Numbered from the stretch's first letter, positions 33,422-43,062 are shown. The stretch: DNA of 64,000 nucleotides from Fodinibacter sp963763015 (GCA_963763015.1 CAVXML010000011.1:186001-250000); one strand, 5' to 3'. Notes: generated by a model not told the origin, from the sequence alone. Numbers and translations: made by a program.

Positions 33422-34849
33422 TCAGGCCACAGAGGACGGATAGAGGGCCGCCAGTGTCGCGGCATACCTGGCGCGGATCTCCTCGGCGCGCTCCCGGTCC
33501 CGCTCGGTGGGGTCGATGGCGACGTCGACGCCGACCTCCCACGACGGCGGTGCAGGGCTTGCGGCCAGGGCCCAGGCGGCCTGCCGCGCGGCACCGACGG
33601 CCACGTACTCCCCGGGGCGGGGGACCGCCACCGGGGCGCCGAACAGGTCGGGCGCGACCTCCTGCACCGCGACCGACGCGGCGGCGCCGCCGATGAGCAG
33701 CACCCGCTGTACCGGGCAGCCGACGGCCCGGACCGCGTCGACGGCGGCGGCCAGGCCGAGGAGCATGCCCTCGACCACCGCCCGTGCGAGGTTCTCGGGA
33801 GTGGCGTTCGACCGGGTGACCCCGTGCACGGACCCTGTCGCGGTCGGCAGGTTGGGGGTGCGTTCGCCGTCGAGGAACGGCAGCAGCGTAAGCCCCCCGG
33901 CCCCCGGATCGGCGGCCAGGGCAAGGCGGTCTAGGCCGGCGAGGTCGGTGCCCAGCATCGCCGCCCCGGCACTCAGGACGCGGGCGGCGTTGAGCGTGCA
34001 GACGAGCGGGAGGAAGCCCCCCTCGGCGTCCGCGAACGACTGGACCTGGCCCGTCGGGTCGGCGGAGGGGCGGTCGTGCCGGGCGAACGCCGTGCCGCTC
34101 GTGCCGAGCGAGACCACGACGTCGCCCGGCCTCAGGCCGAGGCCCAGGGCGGCCCCCATGTTGTCCCCGGTCCCCGCGGCCACGGCCAGGCCCGCGGCGG
34201 TCCGCCCGACCACCTCGGCCGGCTCCGCGACCCGGGGGACCTCGAGGTCGGTGCCCGCCGCCAGCCGAAGGAGGTCGCTGCGGTAGCTCCGGGTTCCGGC
34301 CGACCAGTAGCCGGTGCCGGACGCATCACCCGCGTCGGTGGTCCACCCCCGGGTGGTGGGTCCCGGGTCGGCGAGCAGTCGCCCGGTCAGCCAGTCGTGC
34401 GGCAGCACGCAGGCGCGTGCCCTCGACAGGCTCTCGGGCTCGTGGGACGCGACCCACCGAAGCTTGCTGACCGTGGTGGCCGCGACGGGCACCACCCCGG
34501 TGGCGTCTGCCCAGGCCTGCGCCCCCAGCTCCTCGACCAGGTCCGCGGCGGCTTGGGCGGACCGGGTGTCGTTCCACAGCAGCGCGGGCCGCACCACCTC
34601 GTCCTCGTCATCGAGGAGCACCATGCCGTGCTGCTGTCCACCGACCGCAACGGCGGACACTCCGTCGAGGATGCCGTTCGCGCTCGCCTCGTTCCACGCG
34701 GCCTCCCACTGCCTGGGGTCGACCTCGGTGCCGTCCGGGTGTGGCGCGCGACCCGTCCGGACCACCTCGCCCGTGCCGGCATCACACACCACCACCTTGC
34801 ACGACTGGGTCGAGGTGTCGACCCCGGCCACGAGTGGGCGGTCGGCCAT
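33422..34849 (-). CDS. xylB: Xylulokinase (FGGY family)
   Basis: 475 residues. The FGGY fold shows 'LVAGVDTSTQSCKVVVCDAG' at the N-terminus, substrate site 'GGQQHGMVLLD', 'PALLWNDTRS', and ATP-binding 'VVSLGTSGTAFARHDRP', ending with 'LIGGAAASVAVQEVAPDLFGAPV'. The GGQQHG motif is typical of D-xylulokinase. It phosphorylates D-xylulose, the expected product of arabinitol or xylitol oxidation by the neighbouring dehydrogenases. GGAGGG precedes the ATG at 34849, 26 nt after the SDR. Confidence 0.9.
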   Translation of the reverse strand: MADRPLVAGVDTSTQSCKVVVCDAGTGEVVRTGRAPHPDGTEVDPRQWEAAWNEASANGILDGVSAVAVGGQQHGMVLLDDEDEVVRPALLWNDTRSAQAAADLVEELGAQAWADATGVVPVAATTVSKLRWVASHEPESLSRARACVLPHDWLTGRLLADPGPTTRGWTTDAGDASGTGYWSAGTRSYRSDLLRLAAGTDLEVPRVAEPAEVVGRTAAGLAVAAGTGDNMGAALGLGLRPGDVVVSLGTSGTAFARHDRPSADPTGQVQSFADAEGGFLPLVCTLNAARVLSAGAAMLGTDLAGLDRLALAADPGAGGLTLLPFLDGERTPNLPTATGSVHGVTRSNATPENLARAVVEGMLLGLAAAVDAVRAVGCPVQRVLLIGGAAASVAVQEVAPDLFGAPVAVPRPGEYVAVGAARQAAWALAASPAPPSWEVGVDVAIDPTERDRERAEEIRARYAATLAALYPSSVA

Positions 34850-34875
34850 CGGTCCCTCCAGGCGGTTCGAATCGG

Positions 34876-35619
34876 TCAGTGCTGTTCGGCCAGGCTCCAC
34901 ATCGTCCACAGCTCGGTCCGCATCCGGCGTGGCTGGGAGAGTGTGTACATGATCGCCCCAGCGATGTCCGCCGGGTCCATGAACGGCCCCTCGGCCGGGT
35001 CGCCGCCACCGAACCGCCCGTCGGCGGCTGCGAACGGGGTGTTGACCCCGGCCGGCGCGACGACGGTCGTGCGGATGCCCTCCGAGCGCAGCTCGCGGTC
35101 GAGTGCGGTGCCGAAGTTGATCTGGGCGCCCTTGGTGGCGGCATAGACCGCCTCCTTGCCGCCACCGATCAGCAGGCCGGCCACCGAGCCGACGACGACG
35201 ATGTCACCGCCGTCACCCTGGTCGCGGAAGCGACGGACCGCCGCGCGGGCCAGCCAGATCGTCCCCTTGAGGTTCACGTCGATCATGAGCTGGACCTGGT
35301 CGGGGGTGACGTCGAGGAGGCCACCGTAGAAGCCGACTCCGGCATTGGCGACGACGCTGTCCACGCGCCCGAAGGCGTCGACCGCGGCGGCCACGAGCGA
35401 GTCCCCGGTGGCTTCCTGCGAGATGTCGCCCACGACCACGGCGACGCGTTCGGCGCCCCACTCCTCACGGAGCGGGGCCACGGCATCCTCGCGCAGGTCA
35501 CCGACCACCACCCTCGCGCCCGCCTCCAGGGCGAGTCGAGCGGTGGCTCCGCCGATGCCGCCGCCGGCGCCGGTGACGATGATGACGGTGTCGTTCAGGC
35601 TGCGCGACGGCGCGCTCAT
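34876..35619 (-). CDS. Short-chain dehydrogenase/reductase of the polyol operon
   Basis: 247 residues, classical SDR: 'IIVTGAGGGIGGATARLALEAG', 'VVVGDLRED' (Asp after beta-2, NAD preference), 'VVANAGVGFYG', Ser in 'VVVGSVAGLL', and catalytic 'YAATKGAQ'. A second oxidoreductase in the operon, beside the zinc enzyme, suggests that two polyols, or two positions of one polyol, are oxidised. Lies 34 nt downstream of the second permease. Confidence 0.88.
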   Translation of the reverse strand: MSAPSRSLNDTVIIVTGAGGGIGGATARLALEAGARVVVGDLREDAVAPLREEWGAERVAVVVGDISQEATGDSLVAAAVDAFGRVDSVVANAGVGFYGGLLDVTPDQVQLMIDVNLKGTIWLARAAVRRFRDQGDGGDIVVVGSVAGLLIGGGKEAVYAATKGAQINFGTALDRELRSEGIRTTVVAPAGVNTPFAAADGRFGGGDPAEGPFMDPADIAGAIMYTLSQPRRMRTELWTMWSLAEQH

Positions 35620-35653
35620 GACGGACCTCCTGGGGCGTCGTTGCGGTGGGGTC

Positions 35654-36469
35654 TCACTTGACGGCGCCCATGGAGAGGCCTCGCACGAGCTGCTTCTGGG
35701 CGATCCAGCCGGCGGCGATGACCGGCAGGACGGCGAGGGTCGCCGCCGCGGAGAGCACCGCGAGGAACTGGCCGCGGCCGTCGACGAAGCTGCCGAGGAA
35801 CGGCGGCGTGGTGCGGGCGACGTTGCTGGTGAGCAGGGTCGCGAGGAAGTACTCGTTCCAGCTGAAGATGAAGCAGATCAGCGCGGCCGCCGCTACTCCG
35901 GGCAGCACGATCGGCAGCACGACCCGCACGATCTCGCGGAACAGCCCGGCACCGTCGACCCGCGCTGCCTCGACGATCTCGAAGGGCACCTCGAGGAAGA
36001 ACGAGCGCATCATCCACACCGTGATGGCCAAGTTGATGGACATGTAGACGATCGCCAGAACCCAGATGTTGTCGAGTCCGCCGAGGTTCTTCAGGATCAT
36101 GTAGATCGGCAGCACGACGGCGGCCACCGGCATGAAGCGGGTAGAGATGAAGAACGACAGGGTGCTCTCGACCGACTTCACCCGGCGCAGGCTCAGCGCG
36201 TAGGCGGCGGGGATCGCGAGCAGGACGCAGCCCACCGTGGCGGCGATCGAGGCCATGAACGAGTTCTGCATGTAGGCCGCCATCCCCCGGTCCATGGCCA
36301 GCTGGTAGCCGTCGAGGGTCGGGGTGAAGAACAGCTTCGGGTTGACCGAGGAGGCCACCGACTCGGGCTTGAAGCCGTTCAGGAACATCCAGAACACCGG
36401 GAAGAAGAAGAGCAGCACCAGCACCCAGGTGAGGACGTTGATGATCGAGTTCTTGAGTGTGGTGCTCAT
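35654..36469 (-). CDS. Sugar/polyol ABC transporter permease (MalG type)
   Basis: 271 residues with six hydrophobic segments. The EAA loop that contacts the ATPase is 'FEIVEAARVDGAGLFREIVRVVLPIVLPG'. It pairs with the upstream permease and overlaps it by 4 nt (ATGA), the usual SmoF/SmoG arrangement. No ATPase gene follows. Confidence 0.9.
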   Translation of the reverse strand: MSTTLKNSIINVLTWVLVLLFFFPVFWMFLNGFKPESVASSVNPKLFFTPTLDGYQLAMDRGMAAYMQNSFMASIAATVGCVLLAIPAAYALSLRRVKSVESTLSFFISTRFMPVAAVVLPIYMILKNLGGLDNIWVLAIVYMSINLAITVWMMRSFFLEVPFEIVEAARVDGAGLFREIVRVVLPIVLPGVAAAALICFIFSWNEYFLATLLTSNVARTTPPFLGSFVDGRGQFLAVLSAAATLAVLPVIAAGWIAQKQLVRGLSMGAVK

Positions 36470-37401
36470 CGGCTTCCTCCTGCCATGAAGACCTTGAAGG
36501 TGGTCTTGAGTGCGATCGTGGCGACGATGATGGTGAGCAGCACGGTGACGACGCCGTACGCCGCCGCCTCACCCACATTGAGGCCGATGAAGGCCCGTTC
36601 GTAGAGCAGGTACGCCAGCGTCTTGGTGCCACCGGTGCCCTTGGTGAGGATCGCGATCGGGTCGAAGACCTGCAGGATGATGACCGAGCCGAGCAGCGTC
36701 CCGATCTCGATGTACATCCGCAGGTGCGGAAGCGTGATCCAGGTGAAGGTGCGCCAGGCGCCGGCGCCGTCGACCTGGGCGGCCTCGAGGGTCTCCTTGG
36801 ACTGGCCCTGCAGGCCGGCCAGCAGGATGAGCATCATGAACGGGGTGAAGATCCAGGTCAGCACGATGACCACGGTCGCCATCGGGTGCTCGGTACTCCA
36901 CGAGACCTTGGGCAGGCCCAGCTCGGTGAAGGCCCAGTTCAGCATCCCGATGTTGGTGTCGAACATCGAGTACTTCCAGATCAGGGATGCTGCCGCCGGC
37001 ATGATCAGGAACGGCGTGATCATCAGCGTGCGGGCGATGGCCCGACCGGGCAGGGCGCGGTCGAGCAGGATGGCGAACAGCAGGCCGAGCAGCAGCGAGA
37101 GCACCACGGAGAACGCGGTGATCAGCACCGTCGCGACGATCGAGGGCCACAGCGCACCCGAGCTCAGCGCGGTCTGGTAGTTGTCCAGCCCGGTGAAACC
37201 GCGGTCGGCGGGATAGAGCAGGTTCCACTCCATCAGCGAGAAACCGATGGTGACAAGGAAGGGAATCTGAGTCAGGACGATGAGGAAGATGAATGCGGGC
37301 AAGAGCAGCCCGCGAGCGGTCCAGGCGTGGCGTGACTGCACACGCCGCTTGTCCTTGGCGGTATTCGCCTCGACGGTGTCGAGCTCGGTGGTGGTCGTCA
37401 T
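36466..37401 (-). CDS. Sugar/polyol ABC transporter permease (MalF type)
   Basis: About 311 residues with six hydrophobic segments after a charged N-terminal tail. The EAA loop is 'ETLEAAQVDGAGAWRTFTWITLPHLRMYI'. ATG 37401 is chosen because AAGGGAG lies just upstream; a longer frame reaches 37461. Second gene of the operon, 96 nt after the binding protein. Confidence 0.9.
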   Translation of the reverse strand: MTTTTELDTVEANTAKDKRRVQSRHAWTARGLLLPAFIFLIVLTQIPFLVTIGFSLMEWNLLYPADRGFTGLDNYQTALSSGALWPSIVATVLITAFSVVLSLLLGLLFAILLDRALPGRAIARTLMITPFLIMPAAASLIWKYSMFDTNIGMLNWAFTELGLPKVSWSTEHPMATVVIVLTWIFTPFMMLILLAGLQGQSKETLEAAQVDGAGAWRTFTWITLPHLRMYIEIGTLLGSVIILQVFDPIAILTKGTGGTKTLAYLLYERAFIGLNVGEAAAYGVVTVLLTIIVATIALKTTFKVFMAGGSR

Positions 37402-37497
37402 GTCAGCACTCCCTTGTGCGACTGAGGAAACGAGAGGGGTACAGGTGCCGGGACCGGCCATGAGCAGGTCCCGGCACCCGCGTCGAGCGAGGCGCTA

Positions 37498-38856
37498 CTA
37501 CTTGTGCGCGTCGCCGGCCTTCTGGGCGATGCCTTGGCACTTGTTCAGCGCGTCGTCGACCGATGTGCGGTTGGCGATGTAGTCGGCGACCAGCTGGGCG
37601 CACTGGTTGCCCACGTCCTGGAACTCGGGGATCGACACGTACTGGATGCCGACCCACGGCTGGGGGCTGACGCCGGGCTGCTTCGGGTTGACGCTGCTCA
37701 TCACGTCGAGGGTGATGGGCGCGTAGGCCGCAGCGGCTTCCTTGTACTCGGGGATCTCGTAGGTCGAGGTACGCGAGCCCGGCGGGACATTGCTCCAGCC
37801 GATCTGCTCACCGACGAGCTTGATGTACTCCTTGCTCGTCGCCCACTTGACGAACTTGACCGCGGCGTCCTTGTTCTTCGTGGACGCGGGGACCGCGAGG
37901 TTCCAGCTCCACAGCCATCCGGACTCGGTGGTCTTGTTGACCGGCATGTGGGCGTAGCCCATCTTGCCCTTCACCGGGGAGTCGTCGGCCTCGAGCATGG
38001 AGGCGGCGACGGAGGCGTCGGCCCACATCGCGGCCTTGCCCTCCTTCAGTGCCGTCAGGCACTCGTTGAAGCTGTAGGAGACGGGGTCGGCCTGCCCGGA
38101 CTCGTCCAGCATCGTCTTGTAGAAGGTGATGGCCTCCTTCCACTCCGGCGTGTTGACCGTGGCGTTCCACTCCATGTCGTACCAGTTGCCGCCGAAGGTC
38201 TGGACGACCGTCGTCAGCGGTGCGAAGAGGTCGCCCCAGCCCGGCTTGCCGCGCATGCAGATGCCGGCCTGGTCGGCGGTCTTGACCTTCTTGGCCGCGG
38301 CGGCGATCTCCTGCCACGTCGGGTTGGCGCCGAGCGTGACACCGGCGGCGTCGAGGACCTCCTTGTTGTACATGAGGATCGAGGACTCACCGTAGAAGGG
38401 AACGGCGAAGAGCTTGTCCTCGAAGCTGTTGACGTCGCGCACTGGCGGGAGGAGGTCGTCCACGTCGTAGGCGGAGTCAGACTTCAGGGGCTCGGTGAGG
38501 TCGACGAGCCACTTGTTGGCGCCCCACTGCGGGGTTTCGTACGCGCCGATCGTGACGATGTCGTACTGGCCGGCGCCGCTGGCCACGTCTGCGGTGACCG
38601 CGCTGCGCAGGTCGCCCTCCTCCATCACCTGGAAGTTGACGGTGGTGCCGGGATTGGCCTTCTCGTACTCGGTCTTGAGCTGCTCCATGTCCTTCATCTG
38701 GCCGTTGTTCACGGTGGCCAGGTTCAGGGTGACGTTGCCATCGGCGGCGGTGCCGTCGCCCGACGAGCCGCCGCCGGCACCGGAACAGGCGCCGAGCACG
38801 AGTGCGGACGAGAGCGCCAGGACACATGCGGTCACAGCGCGCTTGTTGAGATCCAT
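37498..38856 (-). CDS. Polyol ABC transporter substrate-binding lipoprotein
   Basis: About 452 residues. The signal peptide ends in a lipobox (VLGAC), followed by a Gly/Ser linker. The type I binding-protein body ('AYETPQWGANKWLVDLTEPL', 'LFAVPFYGESSILMYNKEVLD', 'WLWSWNLAVPASTKNKDAA') and C-terminal 'CAQLVADYIANRTSVDDALNKCQ' are those of sorbitol/mannitol (SmoE-like) binders. AAAGGAGTTAGGA is a near-perfect ribosome site for the ATG at 38856. First gene of a six-gene operon divergent from AraC. Confidence 0.92.
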   Translation of the reverse strand: MDLNKRAVTACVLALSSALVLGACSGAGGGSSGDGTAADGNVTLNLATVNNGQMKDMEQLKTEYEKANPGTTVNFQVMEEGDLRSAVTADVASGAGQYDIVTIGAYETPQWGANKWLVDLTEPLKSDSAYDVDDLLPPVRDVNSFEDKLFAVPFYGESSILMYNKEVLDAAGVTLGANPTWQEIAAAAKKVKTADQAGICMRGKPGWGDLFAPLTTVVQTFGGNWYDMEWNATVNTPEWKEAITFYKTMLDESGQADPVSYSFNECLTALKEGKAAMWADASVAASMLEADDSPVKGKMGYAHMPVNKTTESGWLWSWNLAVPASTKNKDAAVKFVKWATSKEYIKLVGEQIGWSNVPPGSRTSTYEIPEYKEAAAAYAPITLDVMSSVNPKQPGVSPQPWVGIQYVSIPEFQDVGNQCAQLVADYIANRTSVDDALNKCQGIAQKAGDAHK

Positions 38857-38977
38857 TCCTAACTCCTTTGGTAGGGGCGATTCCCGAGACTCCGGCGCGG
38901 AGGGAGGCGCTGCCAGGAGAGGAGCTGGTTGCGCGGAAGCTGGGTTGTCGAGGTTCGCTGCGTGTAGAACCCTTGCC

Positions 38978-39007
38978 AACGTAGGACCACCCGGAAACGG
39001 CCGACAA
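38978..39007 (-). promoter_or_regulatory. Possible promoter of the polyol operon
   Basis: Minus-strand TTGTCG (39007-39002) and TACGTT (38983-38978) are 18 bp apart, leaving a leader of roughly 115 nt. A short inverted repeat, GTCGG at 39026-39030 and CCGAC at 39041-39045 with an AT-rich 10-nt centre, lies 19 bp upstream of the -35. It could be the AraC-protein site. Confidence 0.4.
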
Positions 39008-39131
39008 GCACGCCGTCTCGCCGCTGTCGGTACTATTATTCCGACCCCGGACGACGCGGTCAGGACCCCTGCAGGAGGCCCAGCGCCGTCCCCCCGGTGC
39101 TGCGGGTGGCGGGTGTCGCGGAGGTGCCTCG

Positions 39132-40175
39132 ATGGCGAACAGGTCCGACTCAGGTGCGTCCACCGCCCCGTCCGGCCCCGAGCATGCCGACCACGCCGAG
39201 TGGCACGAGCAGTCCCCGTCCGGGCCGTATGCCGCGGCGATCCCGCGCCGGGAGGTCATCCCCATCCATCCGCAGCACTCGATCCGGGCGATGACTCACG
39301 ACTTCCCGAGCGAGATCTGCGGCTGGAATGCTCATCCCGAGTACGAGATCCACCTCATCACCAAGACGCACGGCAGCTTCATCGCCGGCGACCACATCGG
39401 GACCTTCGGCCCGGGGCACGTCAGCATCATCGGGCCGAACCTGCCGCACGACTGGGTCAGCGACCTCGAGCCGGGTCAGGTCGCCGTCGACCGCGACGCC
39501 GTCATCCAGTTCACCGACGGGTGGATCCGTGGGTGCATGCAGCTGCTTCCCGAGCTCCAGGACGTCGAGGAGACGCTCAACCGTTCGACCAGGGGCCTGG
39601 TCTTCACCGGTGCCACCGCCTGGAGGGCGGCGGAGCAGATCACCTCCGTCGTGAGCAGCCGCGGTCCCGAGCGGGTCGGCCACCTGTTCAAGCTCCTTGG
39701 CCTGATGGCGCGCGCGCCCGACGAGGAGTGGCAGACGGTGGCCAGCGAGTGGATGGGGAGTCCGCAGGATGACGTCGTTCGCAGCGCCGGGGAGGCGGGG
39801 CTCAACTACATCTTCTCCAACCTCACGAGTGACATCCGGCTCACGACCGCGGCGCGGCTGGCGTACATGTCGGAGCCCACCTTCTCCAAGTACTTCAAGA
39901 GGGCGACCGGCCTCACCTTCAGCAACATGGTGAAGAAGCTCCGCGTGGCGCACGCCCGACGCCTGCTGGACTCGACCGACCACCCCATCACGAGGGTCGC
40001 CACGCTGAGCGGCTACCACAACATGGCCAACTTCAACCGTCAGTTCCTTGCCGAGGTGGGCACGACACCGTCGAGCTACCGGCGCCTGGAGGCGTCGCAG
40101 AAGCCCCCGAACGAGGTGCTGAGCCTCGGGCTGAAGGCCGCACGGGCCGCCGAGGGGGCGGCCGGGCACGAATAG
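39132..40175 (+). CDS. AraC-family regulator of the polyol locus
   Basis: 347 residues. The N-terminal cupin-like sensor ('HPEYEIHLITKTHGSFIAGDHIGTFGPGHVSIIGPNLPHDWVS') should bind the polyol or its ketose. The C-terminal double HTH ends in 'HPITRVATLSGYHNMANFNRQFLAEVGTTPSSYRR', the standard AraC/XylS signature. GGAGGTG precedes the ATG. It is divergent from the transporter operon and convergent with the long-chain dehydrogenase, so it probably controls both. Confidence 0.9.
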   Translation: MANRSDSGASTAPSGPEHADHAEWHEQSPSGPYAAAIPRREVIPIHPQHSIRAMTHDFPSEICGWNAHPEYEIHLITKTHGSFIAGDHIGTFGPGHVSIIGPNLPHDWVSDLEPGQVAVDRDAVIQFTDGWIRGCMQLLPELQDVEETLNRSTRGLVFTGATAWRAAEQITSVVSSRGPERVGHLFKLLGLMARAPDEEWQTVASEWMGSPQDDVVRSAGEAGLNYIFSNLTSDIRLTTAARLAYMSEPTFSKYFKRATGLTFSNMVKKLRVAHARRLLDSTDHPITRVATLSGYHNMANFNRQFLAEVGTTPSSYRRLEASQKPPNEVLSLGLKAARAAEGAAGHE

Positions 40176-40176
40176 G

Positions 40177-41643
40177 TCAGCCGAGCAGGTCGTCGAGCGT
40201 CGCGTGCACGCCCCGCTCGACCAGGGCACGCCGGGTGGACAGGTACTGCCCCGCGAAGGTCGGGTTCTGCGCGAGGTCGCCGAAGAGCATCCCGATCTCG
40301 ATGAACGCCGTGGGCCGCGGGTCGAGGGCCGCCGTCCGCATCTCGTCGGCGTGCACGTCGTCGGGCACCTCTGGGGTCGTGATCTCCCCACGCCCGATCC
40401 GCGCCCAGTACTCGGCCCACGCGGCCACCATCGCCGAGCCGAGGACGGTCCGCCGGCCGGCCGCGAGGTTCTCGCGTAGGGGGGGCAGGGTGAACGTCGG
40501 CATCCGGTTGGACCCGTCGGTCGCCAGCCGGACGAGGGTGTCACGCATGTACGGGTTGCTGAACCGCTCGATCAGGGTGGCGATGTAGGCGGGCACGTCG
40601 ATGCCGGGCAGCTCACCCAGCGTCGGCGACGCCTCCTGAACCATGTACCGCTCGAGGTAGCGGCGGATGCGGTGGTCCCGCATCGTCTCGTCGACGAGCA
40701 CGTAGCCGAGCGGCGCACCGAGGTAGGCGAGCGCCTGGTGGCTCGCGTTGAGCAGGCGCAGCTTCATCAGCTCGTACGGCCCGACGTCCTCGACGAACTG
40801 GACACCCACCGGCTCCAACGGCGGTCGGCCGGTGGGGAACTGGTCCTCGATGATCCACTGGCTGAACGGCTCGGCGGGCACCGGCCAGCGGTCCTCCACC
40901 GCGAACGTGCGCTGCACCGCCTCGCGGTCGGCATCGGTGGTGGAGGGCGTGATCCGGTCGACCATGCAGTTCGGGAAGGCGACCGAGCCCTCGATCCACG
41001 TCGCGAGACCGGGGTCGGTGAGGCGTGCGAAGCCCACGACCGCCTGCCTCGCGTAGTTCCCGTTGCCCTGGAGGTTGTCGCACGACAGCACCGTGAACGG
41101 CGCCCCGCCGGCATCCCGTCGCCGTCGCAGTCCCTCGACGATGTAGGCGAAGGCGGTGCGGGGGTCGTCGGGGTGTGCGAGGTCGTGGACGACCGCGGGG
41201 TTGCCGGCGTCGAAGTCGCCCGTGGCGGGGTTCTTGAGGTAACCGCCCTCCGTCACGGTGAGGGTCACGATCCGCACTGCCGGGTCGTCGAGCCGCTCGA
41301 GGATGCGCGCGAAGTCGTCGGGTCCGTAGAGGTACTCCAGGACCGAGCCCACGACGCGGGGCTCGAGAGAGCCATCGGGATGCCGCACCACGAGCGTGAA
41401 CAGGCAGTCCTGCTGGCGCATGACGTCGCGCATCTGCGCGTCGTGCTCGAGCACCCCCACCCCGCAGATCCCCCAGTCGAGGCCCGCCCCGCCCTCCATG
41501 AGCCGGTCGAGGTACATCGCCACGTGCGACCGGTGGAAGTTGCCGAACCCGAAGTGGACGATGCCGACGGATGCCGCTCCCCTGTCGTACGTGGGCGTGG
41601 ACGCGGACAGGCGTGACAGGGTCGCCGAGGAGAGAGCGGTCAT
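40177..41643 (-). CDS. Long-chain mannitol/arabinitol dehydrogenase
   Basis: 488 residues, polyol-specific long-chain dehydrogenase family. N-terminal 'IVHFGFGNFHRSHVAMYLDRLM' carries the NAD loop. The active-site helix 'MKLRLLNASHQALAYLG' has Lys294, Asn299 and His302, almost the same numbering as in characterised mannitol 2-dehydrogenase. The family covers mannitol, D-arabinitol and related polyols. With xylulokinase in the locus, D-arabinitol to D-xylulose is a good guess. AAAGGA precedes the ATG. Confidence 0.92.
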   Translation of the reverse strand: MTALSSATLSRLSASTPTYDRGAASVGIVHFGFGNFHRSHVAMYLDRLMEGGAGLDWGICGVGVLEHDAQMRDVMRQQDCLFTLVVRHPDGSLEPRVVGSVLEYLYGPDDFARILERLDDPAVRIVTLTVTEGGYLKNPATGDFDAGNPAVVHDLAHPDDPRTAFAYIVEGLRRRRDAGGAPFTVLSCDNLQGNGNYARQAVVGFARLTDPGLATWIEGSVAFPNCMVDRITPSTTDADREAVQRTFAVEDRWPVPAEPFSQWIIEDQFPTGRPPLEPVGVQFVEDVGPYELMKLRLLNASHQALAYLGAPLGYVLVDETMRDHRIRRYLERYMVQEASPTLGELPGIDVPAYIATLIERFSNPYMRDTLVRLATDGSNRMPTFTLPPLRENLAAGRRTVLGSAMVAAWAEYWARIGRGEITTPEVPDDVHADEMRTAALDPRPTAFIEIGMLFGDLAQNPTFAGQYLSTRRALVERGVHATLDDLLG

Positions 41644-41896
41644 CGTGGCAGGTCCTTTCGCTCGTGGCGGAGTCGGACTCTCGCCTGCCATCGAACCAAC
41701 AACGCACGCCGACTCCAACGGCGGCCGGCCCAGCGCACGTGAAAGGATCGGTGCCGACCCGGATTGCATCGAACGAGCTCTCTCGGGCCGCCCTGCGGTC
41801 CCCGCCGAGGCCTCATGTGGTTCCGGGCGCCGACGGTCCCGGGTCCTGACGATCGGCCGTGACCCCGTCACGCCGGCGGGTTGCCTGTCCCGGCCG

Positions 41897-42946
41897 TCAG
41901 CGCCTCGCGAAGGCGGCCGCCTCCCGTGCGGAGTACAGCCGGTCGGCGGCGTCGATGCTCGCCCGGCTCGACAGGTCCACTCCCGCCCGGGCCGCGGCGG
42001 CCCGCGCCTCGGGCGTCGTGAGGTCGGGGGCGAGGACCTGCTCGGGTTCGATGCCGGCGTCGACCCCTGCGTACCTGCGCTGCTGGTCTGCCAGCCGCGC
42101 GGCGGAGTTCTTGGCCGTCGTGAGGACGGCTGATGTCGCGAGCGCGGTGGAACCGGTGAGGAAGGGGCTCACCGTGGGCGTGTAGCCGCCGGAGTGCCCC
42201 GCCCGGTTGGGGTGGTACGACTCCTGGGTGGGGCTCGACAGGCCGTTGATCCACTCCGAGCTCGAGCAGACGGCATGCCCGAGGAAGGCCGTGGTGGGGT
42301 TCGCGAACGTGAAGCCGGCCGCGGAGGCACGGGCCGCGGTGGTCGAGTTGAGAAGGTCGGCGGTGGCGTTCAGTCGGGACATCTCGGTCGACGAGAACCA
42401 GGTGAGGAGGTTGCAGTCCACACCGTTGAAGAGGCGCGGGTAGCCGACGACCGTCACCGTGGCGCTGGGGGCCCTGGCCCGGATGGCGGCGTAGAGGGTG
42501 TTGAGCTGGCCCGGCAGGGTGTTGCGGATGTAGCTCTGCGCGCGGTCGATGGCGCCGGTGCAGTTGCTCAGCCAGGCGGGCTGGGCGCAGGTGGTGAGGA
42601 CACTGGAGAACCCGGCGTCGTTGCCTCCCACGGAGATGCTCACGTACGCCGTGCTCGCCGTGAGCGCGGACAGCTGGCTGGTCGTGACGTCACCGATCTT
42701 GGCCCCCGAGCAGGCCCGGAAGTTCAGCGTGTAGCTCTTCGCCGCGGCGATGAGGGACGGGTAGGCGTACACCGACCGCAGGCAGCTGGTGCCGTCGCTG
42801 ATGTACGTGCGCGTCCCCGTGCCGGAGGAGTAGCTGTCACCGAGGGCGACGTAGGACTCGCCAGCTGCCGAGGCCGGAGCCGCCGAGACGGCGACGGCTG
42901 CAGCCGCGGCGAGCGCGGCTGCGACGAGGGCTCTGCGACGGACCAT
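41897..42946 (-). CDS. Secreted SGNH-family hydrolase
   Basis: About 349 residues. A signal peptide ('ALVAAALAAAAAVAVSAAPASAA') precedes the GDSL block 'ALGDSYSSGTGTR' with the nucleophilic Ser, then 'ISVGGNDAGF' and 'SYHPNRAGH' for the catalytic His. This is the SGNH/GDSL2 lipase-esterase group of actinomycetes. A C-terminal extension of about 80 residues has no recognised domain. GAGGAG precedes the ATG. Single-gene unit, divergent from the ROK gene. Confidence 0.9.
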   Translation of the reverse strand: MVRRRALVAAALAAAAAVAVSAAPASAAGESYVALGDSYSSGTGTRTYISDGTSCLRSVYAYPSLIAAAKSYTLNFRACSGAKIGDVTTSQLSALTASTAYVSISVGGNDAGFSSVLTTCAQPAWLSNCTGAIDRAQSYIRNTLPGQLNTLYAAIRARAPSATVTVVGYPRLFNGVDCNLLTWFSSTEMSRLNATADLLNSTTAARASAAGFTFANPTTAFLGHAVCSSSEWINGLSSPTQESYHPNRAGHSGGYTPTVSPFLTGSTALATSAVLTTAKNSAARLADQQRRYAGVDAGIEPEQVLAPDLTTPEARAAAARAGVDLSSRASIDAADRLYSAREAAAFARR

Positions 42947-43062
42947 GAGGTGCTCCTCGGGCTCGGCCGGTGTGCTCGGGCTCACACTACGGGCCCGCTC
43001 CCGGGCTCGCCCGGCAAACACGTGGGCCGTTGCGGGCGCTTTCCCCGAGCCTTCGGAGGTCT

